Source: Pseudomonas sp. FP2335 | Lineage (GTDB): Bacteria; Pseudomonadota; Gammaproteobacteria; Pseudomonadales; Pseudomonadaceae | DNA length: 64,000 bases | Direction: 5' to 3' | NCBI RefSeq assembly: GCF_030687535.1 | Contig: NZ_CP117437.1 | Coordinates: 2,997,501-3,061,500, forward strand | Shown: piece by piece, positions 1 through 9,077 of the stretch | How the letters are laid out: the number at the start of each line of letters is the position of its first letter | How positions within the stretch are numbered: the first letter of the stretch is position 1 | Translations under genes and position numbers: made by a program | The notes under the pieces: generated by a model | What the model saw: only the letters and a program-made list of their open reading frames with translations | Databases searched by the model: none | Told to the model about the DNA's origin: nothing

Positions 1-1305
1 CTGTACATGAGTTTTGTCAGCGTCGCGGCCCTCGGCGGTTATGCCAACCTCGATCCGCAGTTCACCTTCTGGGTCAACCTGACCGGCGTGGCCTTGTGGT
101 TCTGCTTCGACAGCACCACGCGCAATGGCCGCTTGGCCTCCTGGGCGCTGTTGGGTTTGGCCTGTGGCATGGGCTTTATGACCAAGGGCTTCCTGGCCTG
201 GCTGCTACCGGTGCTGATCGCCCTGCCCTATGCCATCTGGCAGAAACGTTTGCGTGAACTGCTGGGCTACGGCCTGGTGGCCGTGGCGGTGGCGGTTGTG
301 GTCAGCCTGCCGTGGGCGTTGGCGGTGCACCTGCAAGAGCCTGACTACTGGAACTTCTTCTTCTGGCACGAGCATATCCAACGCTTTGCCGGTGACGATG
401 CCCAGCATGCCGAGCCGTTCTGGTACTACCTGCCGCTGCTGGTGGCGTTCTCGCTGCCGTGGGTTGCGCTGCTGCCATCCACCCTGAAACAGGCGTGGTT
501 GCAAAAACGCCTGCCGAAAACCGCGTTCCTGCTGTTGTGGCTACTGATGCCTCTGGCGTTCTTCAGCCTGGCCAAGGGCAAGCTGCCTTCCTACATAATG
601 CCGTGCCTGTTGCCGCTGGCCTTGTTGATGGGCTCGACCCTGGCCGACAAACTCGCCGAGGGCCGCAGCCGCGCACTGCGCATCAACGGTTGGTTGAACC
701 TGGTGGTGGGCATCGTCGCGTTGCTGGCACTCACGTGGTTCCAATTGAAAAAGCCGGTGTACGAGCCGGGCCAGGAAACCCTCAGCCTGGTGCTGGTGTT
801 CGTGTTCCTGTTCGGCTGGATCATTGCCAACCTGTTGCAGGCAGCGCGCCCGCTGAAACTGTGGGCCGCACCGGTGCTCGGCAGTTGGTTGCTGGTGGCA
901 CTGGTGCCCGCCGCACTGCCCCATTCGGTGGTCTACAACAAGACCCCGGACCAATTCATCATCGATCACCTGCAAGCCCTGCGGCCGGCCACGGCACTGC
1001 TGAGCAATGACCTCGGTGCAGCATCGGCCCTGTCCTGGCGCCTGGCGCGGCCGGACGTGACGCTCTACAACACCGTCGGCGAAGTCAAATACGGCCTCAC
1101 CTACCCGGATGCGACTCATCACAAGGTCGACACCACGCAGGTCCAGGCATGGATGAGCGATGCGCGCAAACAAGGTCCGGTCGGCGTGGTGATGCGCGTT
1201 AAAGGTGACGACGAAATCGCCGAAGTTGCACTGCTGCCAGACGACGGCCAGCGCTTTGAACAAGGCAACATCGTGATTCTGATCTTCCCGCAGGTTGCTC
1301 CATGA
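1..1305 (+). CDS. arnT: ArnT, lipid A L-Ara4N transferase (3' part)
   Basis: This is the C-terminal part of undecaprenyl phosphate-alpha-4-amino-4-deoxy-L-arabinose arabinosyltransferase. The family is a multi-pass inner-membrane GT39-type enzyme that moves L-Ara4N from undecaprenyl phosphate to lipid A at the periplasmic face, giving polymyxin and cationic-peptide resistance. The frame is open from the first base, so the gene starts upstream; about 434 of the usual 550 or so residues are present. Several hydrophobic segments are followed by a soluble C-terminal domain containing [14 protein letters not shown] and ending in [10 protein letters not shown]. Its stop overlaps the arnE start by 4 bp. 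The order arnT-arnE-arnF-ugd matches the end of the Pseudomonas arn operon, which in other species is driven by PmrAB/PhoPQ; the promoter lies outside the window. Confidence 0.93.
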   Translation: MYMSFVSVAALGGYANLDPQFTFWVNLTGVALWFCFDSTTRNGRLASWALLGLACGMGFMTKGFLAWLLPVLIALPYAIWQKRLRELLGYGLVAVAVAVVVSLPWALAVHLQEPDYWNFFFWHEHIQRFAGDDAQHAEPFWYYLPLLVAFSLPWVALLPSTLKQAWLQKRLPKTAFLLLWLLMPLAFFSLAKGKLPSYIMPCLLPLALLMGSTLADKLAEGRSRALRINGWLNLVVGIVALLALTWFQLKKPVYEPGQETLSLVLVFVFLFGWIIANLLQAARPLKLWAAPVLGSWLLVALVPAALPHSVVYNKTPDQFIIDHLQALRPATALLSNDLGAASALSWRLARPDVTLYNTVGEVKYGLTYPDATHHKVDTTQVQAWMSDARKQGPVGVVMRVKGDDEIAEVALLPDDGQRFEQGNIVILIFPQVAP

Positions 1306-1649
1306 TCACCCTGCTCCTGTTACTGACCGCCTGCCTGCTCACGTGCATGGGCCAGGTCTCGCAAAAATTCGCCGTGGAAAGCTGGCGCGACCTGCCGGAC
1401 GGTTGGGCGCTGAAACTTCGCTCGCCGTGGCTGTGGGCCGCATTGGTGTGCCTGGGCCTGGGCCTGCTGGTGTGGTTGCTGGTGTTGCAGCGCCTGGAAG
1501 TCGGTATCGCCTACCCGATGCTCAGCCTGAACTTTGTGCTGGTCACGCTGGTGGCACGTTTTGTCTTTCATGAACCCATCGATGGCCGCCATTGGTTCGG
1601 CGTGGCGCTGGTGATTGCCGGTGTTGTGCTGCTGGGGCGTCAGGTATGA
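1302..1649 (+). CDS. arnE: ArnE, L-Ara4N-P-undecaprenol flippase subunit
   Basis: A 115-residue, very hydrophobic protein with about four membrane helices, of the small multidrug resistance/EamA-like fold. ArnE pairs with ArnF to flip L-Ara4N-phosphoundecaprenol across the inner membrane so that ArnT can use it. The sequence has the family pattern of an N-terminal helix with GQVSQKFA, a middle helix after [10 protein letters not shown], and [12 protein letters not shown] in the third helix. The start ATG overlaps the arnT stop (ATGA), and the stop overlaps the arnF start in the same way, which implies translational coupling. Assignment rests on length, topology and operon position. Confidence 0.92.
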   Translation: MITLLLLLTACLLTCMGQVSQKFAVESWRDLPDGWALKLRSPWLWAALVCLGLGLLVWLLVLQRLEVGIAYPMLSLNFVLVTLVARFVFHEPIDGRHWFGVALVIAGVVLLGRQV

Positions 1650-2047
1650 GCCGCGTGCGTGGTTTTGCCCTGGCCTTGGCCAGCGTCGGCCTGGTCAGCG
1701 CGGCCCAGTTGGGCATGCGCTGGAGCATGACGCGCCTGCCGCTGCCCCACGAGTGGCTGAGCACGCCGATCGATCTCGGTGCCCTGGGCGTGGTGATCCT
1801 GGCGATCTTCGCCTATGCGCTGTCGATGCTCTGCTGGCTCGGCGCGCTCAAGCACCTGCCTTTGGGCCGTGCCTATTCATTGCTGAGCATCAGCTACGCC
1901 CTGGTGTACCTGCTGGCGGCCAGCCTGCCGGTGTTCAACGAACAGTTTTCGCTTTCAAAAACCCTGGGGGTGGCGCTGGTCATCCTCGGAGTTCTGGTTA
2001 TCAACTCCCACCGTGCTAGCCCCGCAAGCTCCAGGAATGCCCCATGA
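1646..2047 (+). CDS. arnF: ArnF, L-Ara4N-P-undecaprenol flippase subunit
   Basis: Second half of the ArnEF flippase, 133 residues with four predicted helices. The frame is open for 18 further codons upstream, but the ATG at 1646 overlaps the arnE stop as ATGA and gives the expected protein beginning MSRVRGFAL. It contains the family pattern [16 protein letters not shown], equivalent to the [12 protein letters not shown] stretch of ArnE, so the two subunits are diverged duplicates. Its own stop overlaps the ugd start by 4 bp. Confidence 0.92.
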   Translation: MSRVRGFALALASVGLVSAAQLGMRWSMTRLPLPHEWLSTPIDLGALGVVILAIFAYALSMLCWLGALKHLPLGRAYSLLSISYALVYLLAASLPVFNEQFSLSKTLGVALVILGVLVINSHRASPASSRNAP

Positions 2048-3423
2048 AAATCAGTGTATTTGGTAGTGGTTACGTCGGTCTGGTGCAGGCCACCGTATTG
2101 GCCGAAGTCGGTCACGATGTCATCTGCATGGACGTCGACAAGAACAAGGTCGAGTCGCTGCAAAAGGGCCATGTGACCATCTTTGAGCCGGGGCTGGCGG
2201 CGATGGTCAAGGAAAACCTGGAAAGCGGGCGGCTGCACTTTACCCATGACGAAAAACTCGCGGTCGAACACGGCGAAGTGTTGTTTATCGCCGTGGGCAC
2301 GCCCTCGGACGAAGACGGCTCGGCGGACTTGAAATACGTGCTGTCGGTGGGCGATGCCGTGGCCCGTCACCGTGTCGACCCAGTGATCCTGGTGGAAAAA
2401 TCCACTGTGCCCGTCGGCACCGGCGACACCCTGCGTGCGCACATTGAGAAAGCCCTGCACCTCGCTGGCCGGCACCTGGAATTCGATATTGTCTCCAACC
2501 CGGAATTCCTCAAGGAAGGCTCGGCAGTGGCCGACTGCCGCCGCCCGGACCGCATCGTCATCGGCTGCGAGCGCGAAGAAGTGCGCGAGGTCATGCGCGA
2601 CCTGTACGCGCCGTTCAACCGCAACCATGACCGCATCATCTTCATGGACCTGCGCAGCGCCGAGCTGACCAAGTACGCCGCCAACTGCATGCTGGCCACC
2701 AAGATCAGCTTTATCAACCAGATCGCCGAACTGGCCGAACACCTGGGGGCCGACATCGAAGCCGTGCGCCTGGGCATCGGCGCCGACTCGCGCATCGGCT
2801 ACCACTTCATCTACCCGGGCTGCGGCTACGGCGGCTCGTGCTTCCCCAAAGACATGCGTGCCCTGATCCACAGCGCCAAGGAAGCCAATTGCTCCAGCGA
2901 CCTGTTGGAAGCCGTGGAAGCGATCAACCAGCGCCAGAAGAGCAAGCTGTTCGAACGCGTCAATGCATTCTTCAAAGGCAACCTCAAGGGCAAGACCTTT
3001 GCCATCTGGGGCCTGGCGTTCAAACCCAACACCGACGACATGCGGGACGCGCCCAGCCGTGTGCTGATGGAAGCCCTGTGGGCCGCCGGTGCCAACGTGC
3101 GTGCATTCGACCCGGAAGCCATGCAGGAAACCCAGCGCATCTACGGCGACGACCCGCGCTTGATGCTAATGGGCACACCGGAGTCCACCCTCAGCGGCGC
3201 CGACGCGTTGATCGTCTGCACCGAATGGCAGCAATTCAAGGCGCCGGACTTTGATTTGATCCTCCAGCGCCTGAAAACCCCGGTGATCTTCGACGGCCGT
3301 AACCTCTACGACAGCGAGCGCCTTGCGCGCAAAGGCTTCCAATACTTCCCGATCGGCCGTGGCGACTCCTGCCAATTGCCGATTCCCCAGCAACAGTGGG
3401 TGCCGCAGGTTGTGGAAGCCTGA
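2044..3423 (+). CDS. ugd: UDP-glucose 6-dehydrogenase (Ugd/PmrE)
   Basis: 459-residue NAD-dependent enzyme oxidising UDP-glucose to UDP-glucuronate, the precursor of UDP-L-Ara4N made by the arn pathway. The N-terminal Rossmann motif is GSGYVGL (residues 7-13); ESAxP-type substrate residues appear as [21 protein letters not shown] is intact; the catalytic Cys is residue 266 in [10 protein letters not shown]; and the UDP-binding C-terminal domain contains [17 protein letters not shown]. All catalytic elements look complete. It overlaps arnF by 4 bp, matching the Pseudomonas operon where ugd (pmrE) is the last arn gene. UDP-glucuronate may also feed exopolysaccharide synthesis. Confidence 0.95.
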   Translation: MKISVFGSGYVGLVQATVLAEVGHDVICMDVDKNKVESLQKGHVTIFEPGLAAMVKENLESGRLHFTHDEKLAVEHGEVLFIAVGTPSDEDGSADLKYVLSVGDAVARHRVDPVILVEKSTVPVGTGDTLRAHIEKALHLAGRHLEFDIVSNPEFLKEGSAVADCRRPDRIVIGCEREEVREVMRDLYAPFNRNHDRIIFMDLRSAELTKYAANCMLATKISFINQIAELAEHLGADIEAVRLGIGADSRIGYHFIYPGCGYGGSCFPKDMRALIHSAKEANCSSDLLEAVEAINQRQKSKLFERVNAFFKGNLKGKTFAIWGLAFKPNTDDMRDAPSRVLMEALWAAGANVRAFDPEAMQETQRIYGDDPRLMLMGTPESTLSGADALIVCTEWQQFKAPDFDLILQRLKTPVIFDGRNLYDSERLARKGFQYFPIGRGDSCQLPIPQQQWVPQVVEA

Positions 3424-3426
3424 TAC

Positions 3427-5049
3427 GTGAACAAAGCCCAACCGCCCTTGATGAGTGCCCTGATCCGCCGACAGTCCCTGGTGCTTGGGCTGTTGGCGCT
3501 GCTGTTGTTTATCGCCGGCAACTGGCACCAGGCGATCATCGGGTTTGACTCGCGCTTTGTGCTATTTGCCCAGGAAATGCTGCGCCATGGGCCGAGCTTT
3601 TTCCCGACGACCTATGGCCAGCCGTACGCCGATTACCTGGCCACGTCGACGTTGTTGACCTGGCTGTTGTCCCTGCCCTTGGGCCAGGTCACCAGCTTTA
3701 CCGCGTGGTTGCCGACGGCCATCGCCTCGGCGCTGATTGTGATCCTGGTGTACCGCCTTACGGCGCCCTACTCCACACGCTGGGGCCTGTTGAGCGTGGC
3801 GATGTTGGCGCTCAGCAGCACCTTCATCAGCGAAACCCGCGCCGTGTCCCTGGACCAGATGCTCGCCGCCGTGGCCCTGGCGGTGTTCTACCTGGGCTAC
3901 GCCCACGATCACTTCGGCGCGGGCAAACGCCTGCACCTTGTGTATCTGTTGCTGATTGTCGGTTTTTCGATCCGCGGGCCGATTGGCCTGGTGATCCCCA
4001 CGGGCGTGCTGTGCAGTTACTACCTGCTCAACCGCCAATGGCGCCAGTTGTTCAGCTTTGGCCCATTGGCCCTGGCATTGCTGGTGGCGTGCGTCGGCCT
4101 GCTGTTGCTGTTGGCCAAGCTCAGTGGCGGCGAAGTATTCATGCAGGACGTGATCCGCATGCAGTTCCTGGGGCGCATGGACGGCAGCGAAGGCTCCAGC
4201 GGCGTGCTGTATTACTTCACCAGTTCCATGGGCAATTACGCCCTGGCCTACCCGGTGGCGCTGCTGGTACTGCTGGCGCTGGCCGTCGGCGGCAAACGCA
4301 CACCGGACCCGGCGTTACGACTGGTGCTGTATTGCGCGGCGGCGGGTTTGCTGGTGATGCTCGGTCTGTCGATTCCCCAGGCGAAAAAAGCCCGTTATGT
4401 GCTGCCGATGTTGCCGATGGCGGCGATCATTGCGGCGTACCCGTTCCAGGTCACCCAGGGGCGTTTGTTTGCGCTGTTGCGCAGCCTGATACTGGGCCTC
4501 TGGACTGTGTTGCCGGCGCTGCTGGTGGTCGGTTTGGTAGTGGTACGCCGCCGTTACCCGGATGCTGTCGGCAACCTGGGCGTGATGTTTGGCGTGCTCG
4601 GTGCGCTTCAGGTCCTGGCGCTGCTGGCGTGGTTGAAACCGCACCTGCGCACAGGCGGTCCGGCACTGGCCGCGGTATTGGCGTTATGGACAACCTACAT
4701 CGTGGTGGTCGAACCGCTGGAACGCAGCCTGTACGACACGCGTACGTTCAGCCTGGCGGTCAAGGCGCGGATTTCCCAGGACCCGGCACCTGTGGTGCTG
4801 CACGGGCTGGGGAAAGACGCCAAGGCAATCAAGCTGATGGTCAACCTCGATTGCGACCGGGTGCCGCTGTTCACCCAGTCGAGCAGCGACCTCACACCTT
4901 TACAGGCTCCGGCGTGGCTGGTGATGAGTGCGGCGGATTTTGAAGGCTTGCAAGAGCCACGCTTGCGCGCACTCACGCCGACCGTCAGCGGCGAATTCGA
5001 CAAGAACCCCTACGTGCTGCTACACCTGAGCAACCCCCTACAACCGTGA
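3427..5049 (+). CDS. GT39-family (ArnT/PMT-like) membrane glycosyltransferase
   Basis: 540-residue polytopic membrane protein starting at a GTG 3 bp after the ugd stop. About eleven hydrophobic helices are visible. An early periplasmic loop carries an acidic residue in GFDSRFVLFAQEM, where ArnT-type GT-C enzymes have their catalytic Asp/Glu, followed by a GPIGLVIPTGVL helix and a soluble C-terminal region ending NPYVLLHLSNPLQP. The architecture is that of dolichyl/undecaprenyl-phosphate-sugar transferases (GT39/GT83), but it is too diverged from ArnT in the same operon to be a recent copy. The acceptor and donor sugar are unknown; close coupling to ugd suggests a uronic-acid- or Ara4N-derived lipid-linked donor (inference). 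Confidence 0.75.
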   Translation: MNKAQPPLMSALIRRQSLVLGLLALLLFIAGNWHQAIIGFDSRFVLFAQEMLRHGPSFFPTTYGQPYADYLATSTLLTWLLSLPLGQVTSFTAWLPTAIASALIVILVYRLTAPYSTRWGLLSVAMLALSSTFISETRAVSLDQMLAAVALAVFYLGYAHDHFGAGKRLHLVYLLLIVGFSIRGPIGLVIPTGVLCSYYLLNRQWRQLFSFGPLALALLVACVGLLLLLAKLSGGEVFMQDVIRMQFLGRMDGSEGSSGVLYYFTSSMGNYALAYPVALLVLLALAVGGKRTPDPALRLVLYCAAAGLLVMLGLSIPQAKKARYVLPMLPMAAIIAAYPFQVTQGRLFALLRSLILGLWTVLPALLVVGLVVVRRRYPDAVGNLGVMFGVLGALQVLALLAWLKPHLRTGGPALAAVLALWTTYIVVVEPLERSLYDTRTFSLAVKARISQDPAPVVLHGLGKDAKAIKLMVNLDCDRVPLFTQSSSDLTPLQAPAWLVMSAADFEGLQEPRLRALTPTVSGEFDKNPYVLLHLSNPLQP

Positions 5050-5054
5050 TCCTG

Positions 5055-5068
5055 CCGGCTTCGGCCGG
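5055..5068 (+). terminator. UUCG hairpin after the arn operon
   Basis: CCGGC-TTCG-GCCGG, a 5-bp GC stem with a stable UUCG loop, begins 5 bp after the stop of the glycosyltransferase. There is no clear T-tract, so it may be a transcript-end stabiliser and not an efficient intrinsic terminator. Confidence 0.4.
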
Positions 5069-5260
5069 TATTCCCGCGAAAGCTCCTACGCAGCTATGCG
5101 TAAAGGCTGGTGCCGTTTCCCTTTCCCGCTCCTGAATTCAAAATGTAAACTCGCTTGCCAGTTACGGTAACTATTTACTACCCCTTGGTTGAAGGGGACA
5201 GGACAAGGACGTTGTAACCCGCGACCTACATCGCCGTTACATCCATGAAAGGACTCTGCC

Positions 5261-5509
5261 GTGCCCACTGAATCATTCCCCGATACCCCCTCAACGCCTG
5301 CGCGTGAGCAGGTCCATGTCAGCTATGTGCCGATGCCCAGCCTAGACCGGCTGATGGGCCTGCGTGATGCCCTCGTCGCGCTGAAAGGTCCGCTGTCCAA
5401 CGACCCCAGGGTGCGCGAGAGCCTGCAACGCCGGCTGTTAAGCGAAGAGCATTCCAAACGCATACTCGGCAGCGCGAGCCCGCAACCGTCGGTTCACCCT
5501 AGCGCTTGA
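5261..5509 (+). CDS. small conserved-type hypothetical protein
   Basis: 82-residue acidic/proline-rich protein with a GTG start at 5261 preceded by GAAAGGA 9 bp upstream. An ATG at 5245 in another frame stops after eight codons. The N-terminus is disordered-looking (PDTPSTPAREQ), followed by a helical middle, DRLMGLRDALVALKGPLSNDPRVRESLQRRLL. There is no signal peptide, membrane helix or known motif. I do not recognise the family. It stands alone between the arn operon and the HPP gene, with a 211-bp upstream region that could hold its promoter. Confidence 0.55.
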   Translation: MPTESFPDTPSTPAREQVHVSYVPMPSLDRLMGLRDALVALKGPLSNDPRVRESLQRRLLSEEHSKRILGSASPQPSVHPSA

Positions 5510-5598
5510 ATTCATTTTTTTTGCATTTAACCTGCATTAATCTGCATTGGCGTGGCGCAATCCAGGTCGGCACACTATGTACGTTCCTTCCCCCAATG

Positions 5599-5648
5599 TT
5601 GGAACTTTCCAAAGGCTTAACCGGAATGCCCGGCAGGCCTTTTTTTTT
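5599..5648 (+). terminator. leader hairpin with T9 tract upstream of the HPP gene
   Basis: Two nested signals lie in the 5' region of the HPP gene. TTGGAA-CT-TTCCAA (5599-5612) is a perfect inverted repeat. It overlaps AAAGGC...GCCTTT (5611-5642), which encloses a CCGG/CCGG inner pair and runs into nine Ts (5640-5648). The second has the form of an intrinsic terminator, and its T-run ends about 25 bp before the ATG at 5673. It could end a short upstream transcript or act as an attenuator whose alternative is the first repeat. Confidence 0.5.
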
Positions 5649-5672
5649 GCCCGCTGTTTCAGGACCTTTTTA

Positions 5673-6383
5673 ATGCTCGCTCGCTGGTTACCCACTGCCA
5701 TCAATACCCGTCCCGCCGAATGGAGTCGTGCCGCCATCGGCATGGCCTTGGGCACGCTGCTCAGTGTGTGGGTGTGTGGCCAAGTATTCGGTATGGATGT
5801 CGCCCTGCATTTGCTCGGCCCCCTGGGCGCGTCGGCGGTCTTGCTGTTTGCAGTGTCGTCCGGCGCGCTGGCGCAACCGTGGTCAATCATCGGCAGTTAC
5901 CTGTGCGCTGGGGTGGTCGCCTTGTTGGTCGCGCGGGTACTGGGCCGGACGTTGGGCAGTGCCTGCCTGGCGGCGGGCATGACCGTCATCCTGATCTGCT
6001 GGCTGCGCTGCCTGCATCCACCGGCCGGCGGGCTGGCGATGACCCTGGTACTGGCGGACCCAGCATCCATCGCCCTTGGCTGGCAGGAACTGGCCCCGGT
6101 CATGCTCGGCGCCGCAGCGCTGCTCGCCTGCGCACTGGCCTACAACAATGCCACCCGCATGCGTTACCCCAAGGGGCAAGTGGCACCACCCGCCGCAGTG
6201 CTGGGCAACACACCCGTGGTGACCGACCCGGCAATCACCGCTGCCGACCTCAAGCTGGCCCTGGCGGAAATGGAGCAGTTCTACGATGTGCAGCCGACCG
6301 AGCTGGAACAACTGATCCACGCGGCGGAAGGCCATGCGCGGCGCCGTAGCATTGGCGATGTGCTCGCCAGTCGCGTGGCCTGA
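5673..6383 (+). CDS. HPP-family membrane protein
   Basis: 236-residue integral membrane protein of the HPP family. The signature LHPPAGG (in RCLHPPAGGLAMTLVL) is present, and about four to five helices surround it, e.g. AIGMALGTLLSVWVC, ALHLLGPLGASAVLLFAV and MLGAAALLACALAY. The hydrophilic C-terminal tail (about 70 residues) is helical. The frame is open 42 codons further upstream, but the ATG at 5673, with an AGGAC 9 bp before it and the sequence MLARWLPTAINTRPAEW, fits the family. HPP proteins have been linked to nitrite transport in plants and cyanobacteria; whether that applies here is not shown. Just before the ATG lies a terminator-like hairpin. Confidence 0.85.
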   Translation: MLARWLPTAINTRPAEWSRAAIGMALGTLLSVWVCGQVFGMDVALHLLGPLGASAVLLFAVSSGALAQPWSIIGSYLCAGVVALLVARVLGRTLGSACLAAGMTVILICWLRCLHPPAGGLAMTLVLADPASIALGWQELAPVMLGAAALLACALAYNNATRMRYPKGQVAPPAAVLGNTPVVTDPAITAADLKLALAEMEQFYDVQPTELEQLIHAAEGHARRRSIGDVLASRVA

Positions 6384-6494
6384 GCGGCGTCGTTCGCGCG
6401 ACGAGCGGCGTATTGCACCTGACCTGGCAGCGGCTGGAGTCATTACAGCACTTGAAGTTGTCTGCTGTTCACCACGCTGTCTGGGCACCGCTGT

Positions 6495-6674
6495 ACCAGT
6501 AACGAAGACCACCTGAAAAAAGCCGGTGCGGCGGTGCGCCACGTTAACTACCCTGACATGCAGCATGGGTTTATCAATTACCCGGCCCAGCACGCCGCGG
6601 CGCGCAAAGCCATACAGCTGTGCGTTGAGGCCCTGGCCGGATATTTTCAGGCGCAGCCCGCAGGCCGTGCGTGA
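6495..6674 (+). pseudogene. 3' remnant of an alpha/beta-hydrolase (esterase/lipase)
   Basis: A reading frame without a usable start encodes a segment containing HLKKAGAAVRHVNYPDMQHG, then FINYPAQHAAARKAIQLCVEALAGYF, ending at a TGA (6672-6674). The pattern of a LR/KxAGxxV strand, YPxMxHGF and a terminal amphipathic helix is the C-terminus of family IV (HSL-type, alpha/beta hydrolase fold-3) esterases, with the catalytic His in QHGF. The GDSAG nucleophile and oxyanion HGG regions are absent from the 110 bp upstream, which abuts the HPP gene. The gene has therefore lost its 5' two-thirds. It fills most of the otherwise gene-free stretch 6384-6800. Confidence 0.7.
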
Positions 6675-6712
6675 ACCTGCATAAATGCAACAACGACCTG
6701 CATGATTCCACG

Positions 6713-6742
6713 TTGTACTGGGCAAATTTGCACTGGTAGGAT
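6713..6742 (+). promoter_or_regulatory. possible promoter with internal palindrome upstream of the HIBCH gene
   Basis: TTGTAC, an 18-bp spacer and TAGGAT form a weak sigma70-like pair 58 bp before the ATG at 6801. The spacer holds the perfect palindrome GCAAATTTGC (6722-6731). A second inverted repeat GTTCG-N4-CGAAC lies at 6752-6765. Both could be operator sites; the regulator is not in the window. Confidence 0.35.
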
Positions 6743-6800
6743 CGTGAGAAGGTTCGCCCGCGAACATCTTGATAAAGACAATAAAAGCAGGGAGTTAGAG

Positions 6801-7904
6801 ATGACTGCTCAGGTTTCATCGCAAGCAAGCCACGCAGCAATTCATCCGCAAGACGTATTGGTCGAAGTCCGCAACCATATCGGCCACCTCACCCTCAACC
6901 GCCCCGCCGGGTTGAATGCCATCACCCTGGACATGGTCCGCAGCCTCACCCACCAGTTGCACGCCTGGGCGGATGACCCCGCAGTCTACGCCGTGGTCCT
7001 GCGCGGAGCGGGTGACAAAGCCTTCTGCGCCGGCGGTGACATCCGTTCCCTGTATGACAGCTTCAAGCAAGGCGATACCTTGCACGAAGACTTCTTCGTC
7101 GAGGAATACGCCCTCGACCTCGCTATTCACCACTACCGTAAACCGGTCCTCGCGCTGATGGACGGCTTTGTCCTGGGCGGCGGCATGGGCCTGGTGCAAG
7201 GCGCCGACCTGCGCGTGGTCACCGAGCGCAGCCGCCTGGCGATGCCGGAAGTGGCCATCGGTTACTTCCCGGACGTTGGCGGCAGCTACTTCCTGCCACG
7301 CATTCCCGGCGAGCTGGGGATTTACCTGGGGGTCACCGGCGTGCAGATTCGAGCCGCCGATGCGTTGTACTGTGGTTTGGCGGACTGGTACCTGGACAGT
7401 GCCAGGCTGACCGAGCTGGATCACAAGCTCGATCACCTGCAGTGGCACGAGTCAGCCCTCAAGGATCTGCAAGGCGTACTGGCCAAGCTCGGCGTACAGC
7501 AATTGCCCGACGCCCCGCTGGCACGCTTGCGCCCGGCCATCGACCACTTCTTCGCTTTGCCGGACGTCCCGAGCATCGTCGAACAACTGCAGCAAGTCAC
7601 CGTAGCCGATAGCCATGAGTGGGCGCTGGCCACCGTCGGCCTGATGCAAACCCGTTCGCCACTGGCCATGGCCGTGACCCTCGAGATGTTGCGCCGTGGC
7701 CGGCGCCTGCCGCTGGAGCAGTGCTTCGCCCTGGAGCTGCACCTGGACCGGCAATGGTTTGAGCGCGGCGACCTGATTGAAGGCGTGCGTGCGTTGATCA
7801 TCGATAAAGACAAGGCCCCACGCTGGAACCCGCCGACGCTTCAGGCATTGGACGCCAGCCACGTCGATAGCTTCTTCCAACACTTCAAGCAAGTTGCGAG
7901 ATAA
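6801..7904 (+). CDS. 3-hydroxyisobutyryl-CoA hydrolase (crotonase superfamily)
   Basis: 367-residue crotonase-fold protein matching HIBCH, which hydrolyses 3-hydroxyisobutyryl-CoA to free 3-hydroxyisobutyrate in valine catabolism. The oxyanion-hole loop is FCAGGDIRSLY. The two HIBCH-type catalytic positions are seen as MPEVAIG (Glu) and YFPDVGGSYFL (Asp). The size, about 100 residues longer than an ordinary enoyl-CoA hydratase, also fits HIBCH. The frame is open 33 codons upstream, but the ATG at 6801 has GGAG 7 bp before it and gives MTAQVSSQASH. The next gene begins 3 bp after its stop. A plain enoyl-CoA hydratase function is the alternative. Confidence 0.85.
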   Translation: MTAQVSSQASHAAIHPQDVLVEVRNHIGHLTLNRPAGLNAITLDMVRSLTHQLHAWADDPAVYAVVLRGAGDKAFCAGGDIRSLYDSFKQGDTLHEDFFVEEYALDLAIHHYRKPVLALMDGFVLGGGMGLVQGADLRVVTERSRLAMPEVAIGYFPDVGGSYFLPRIPGELGIYLGVTGVQIRAADALYCGLADWYLDSARLTELDHKLDHLQWHESALKDLQGVLAKLGVQQLPDAPLARLRPAIDHFFALPDVPSIVEQLQQVTVADSHEWALATVGLMQTRSPLAMAVTLEMLRRGRRLPLEQCFALELHLDRQWFERGDLIEGVRALIIDKDKAPRWNPPTLQALDASHVDSFFQHFKQVAR

Positions 7905-7907
7905 GTC

Positions 7908-9059
7908 ATGCAAGACATTGAATACACAGAAGAACAAGTGATGATTCGCGACATGGCTCGCGATTTCGCCCGGGGTGAAATCGCCCCCCATGCCCAGGCC
8001 TGGGAAAAAGCCGGCTGGATCGACGATGCACTGGTCGCCAAGATGGGTGAGCTGGGCCTGTTGGGCATGGTGGTCCCCGAGGAATGGGGGGGCACCTATG
8101 TGGATTACGTGGCTTACGCCCTGGCTGTCGAAGAGATTTCCGCCGGTGACGGCGCCACTGGTGCACTGATGAGTATCCATAATTCAGTGGGTTGCGGGCC
8201 GATCCTCAACTACGGCACAGCTGAACAGAAACAAACCTGGCTGGCCGACCTCGCCAGCGGCCAGGCGATTGGTTGCTTCTGCCTGACCGAGCCCCAGGCC
8301 GGTTCCGAAGCACATAACCTGCGCACCCGTGCCGAACTGCGTGACGATCAGTGGGTGATCAGTGGTGCCAAGCAATTCGTCAGCAACGGCAAACGCGCCA
8401 AGCTGGCCATCGTGTTTGCCGTGACCGATCCCGACCTCGGCAAAAAGGGCATCTCGGCGTTCCTGGTACCCACCGACACCCCCGGTTTTGTGGTCGACCG
8501 CACTGAACACAAGATGGGCATTCGTGCCTCGGACACCTGCGCCGTCACCCTGAACCAATGCACGGTACCTGCGGCCAACCTGTTGGGCGAGCGCGGCAAA
8601 GGCCTGGCCATCGCCCTGTCCAACCTCGAAGGTGGCCGCATCGGCATCGCCGCCCAGGCCCTGGGCATCGCCCGCGCGGCGTTTGAAGCGGCGCTGGCTT
8701 ATGCCCGGGATCGTGTGCAGTTCGACAAGGCGATCATCGAGCACCAGAGCGTGGCCAACCTGCTGGCGGATATGCAAACCCGCCTGAATGCCGCGCGCCT
8801 GCTGATCCTGCACGCCGCACGGTTGCGCAGTGCCGGCAAGCCATGCCTGTCCGAAGCGTCCCAGGCCAAGCTGTTTGCTTCGGAAATGGCGGAGAAAGTC
8901 TGCTCGTCAGCGATGCAGATCCATGGTGGGTATGGGTATCTGGAGGATTACCCGGTGGAGCGTTACTACCGGGATGCGCGGATCACGCAGATTTACGAGG
9001 GGACCAGCGAGATCCAGCGGATGGTGATTGCCCGTGAACTCAGGCACTACCAACTCTGA
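7908..9059 (+). CDS. acyl-CoA dehydrogenase, isobutyryl-CoA type likely
   Basis: 383-residue FAD-dependent acyl-CoA dehydrogenase. Visible motifs are [13 protein letters not shown] (flavin-binding signature 1), the [15 protein letters not shown] strand, and [41 protein letters not shown], given here as two adjacent parts: signature 2 and the QIYEGT segment whose Glu is the usual catalytic base. The start overlaps nothing but lies 3 bp after the HIBCH stop, so the pair is co-transcribed. With HIBCH the likely substrate is isobutyryl-CoA, oxidised to methacrylyl-CoA in valine degradation (inference). A missing hydratase step could be supplied by the crotonase at 9198-9971. A REPIN follows the gene. 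Confidence 0.85.
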   Translation: MQDIEYTEEQVMIRDMARDFARGEIAPHAQAWEKAGWIDDALVAKMGELGLLGMVVPEEWGGTYVDYVAYALAVEEISAGDGATGALMSIHNSVGCGPILNYGTAEQKQTWLADLASGQAIGCFCLTEPQAGSEAHNLRTRAELRDDQWVISGAKQFVSNGKRAKLAIVFAVTDPDLGKKGISAFLVPTDTPGFVVDRTEHKMGIRASDTCAVTLNQCTVPAANLLGERGKGLAIALSNLEGGRIGIAAQALGIARAAFEAALAYARDRVQFDKAIIEHQSVANLLADMQTRLNAARLLILHAARLRSAGKPCLSEASQAKLFASEMAEKVCSSAMQIHGGYGYLEDYPVERYYRDARITQIYEGTSEIQRMVIARELRHYQL

Positions 9060-9077
9060 CTGACACACTGCAAAACA

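Noticed and set aside
541..1263. Long minus-strand open frame opposite arnT
   Set aside because: Low-complexity Gln/His/Arg-rich translation with no motif; a shadow of the arnT codon bias in GC-rich DNA.
6334..6516. 60-codon frame MRGAVALAM at the end of the HPP gene
   Set aside because: Starts inside the HPP gene, no motif, no ribosome site; more likely noise beside the esterase remnant.
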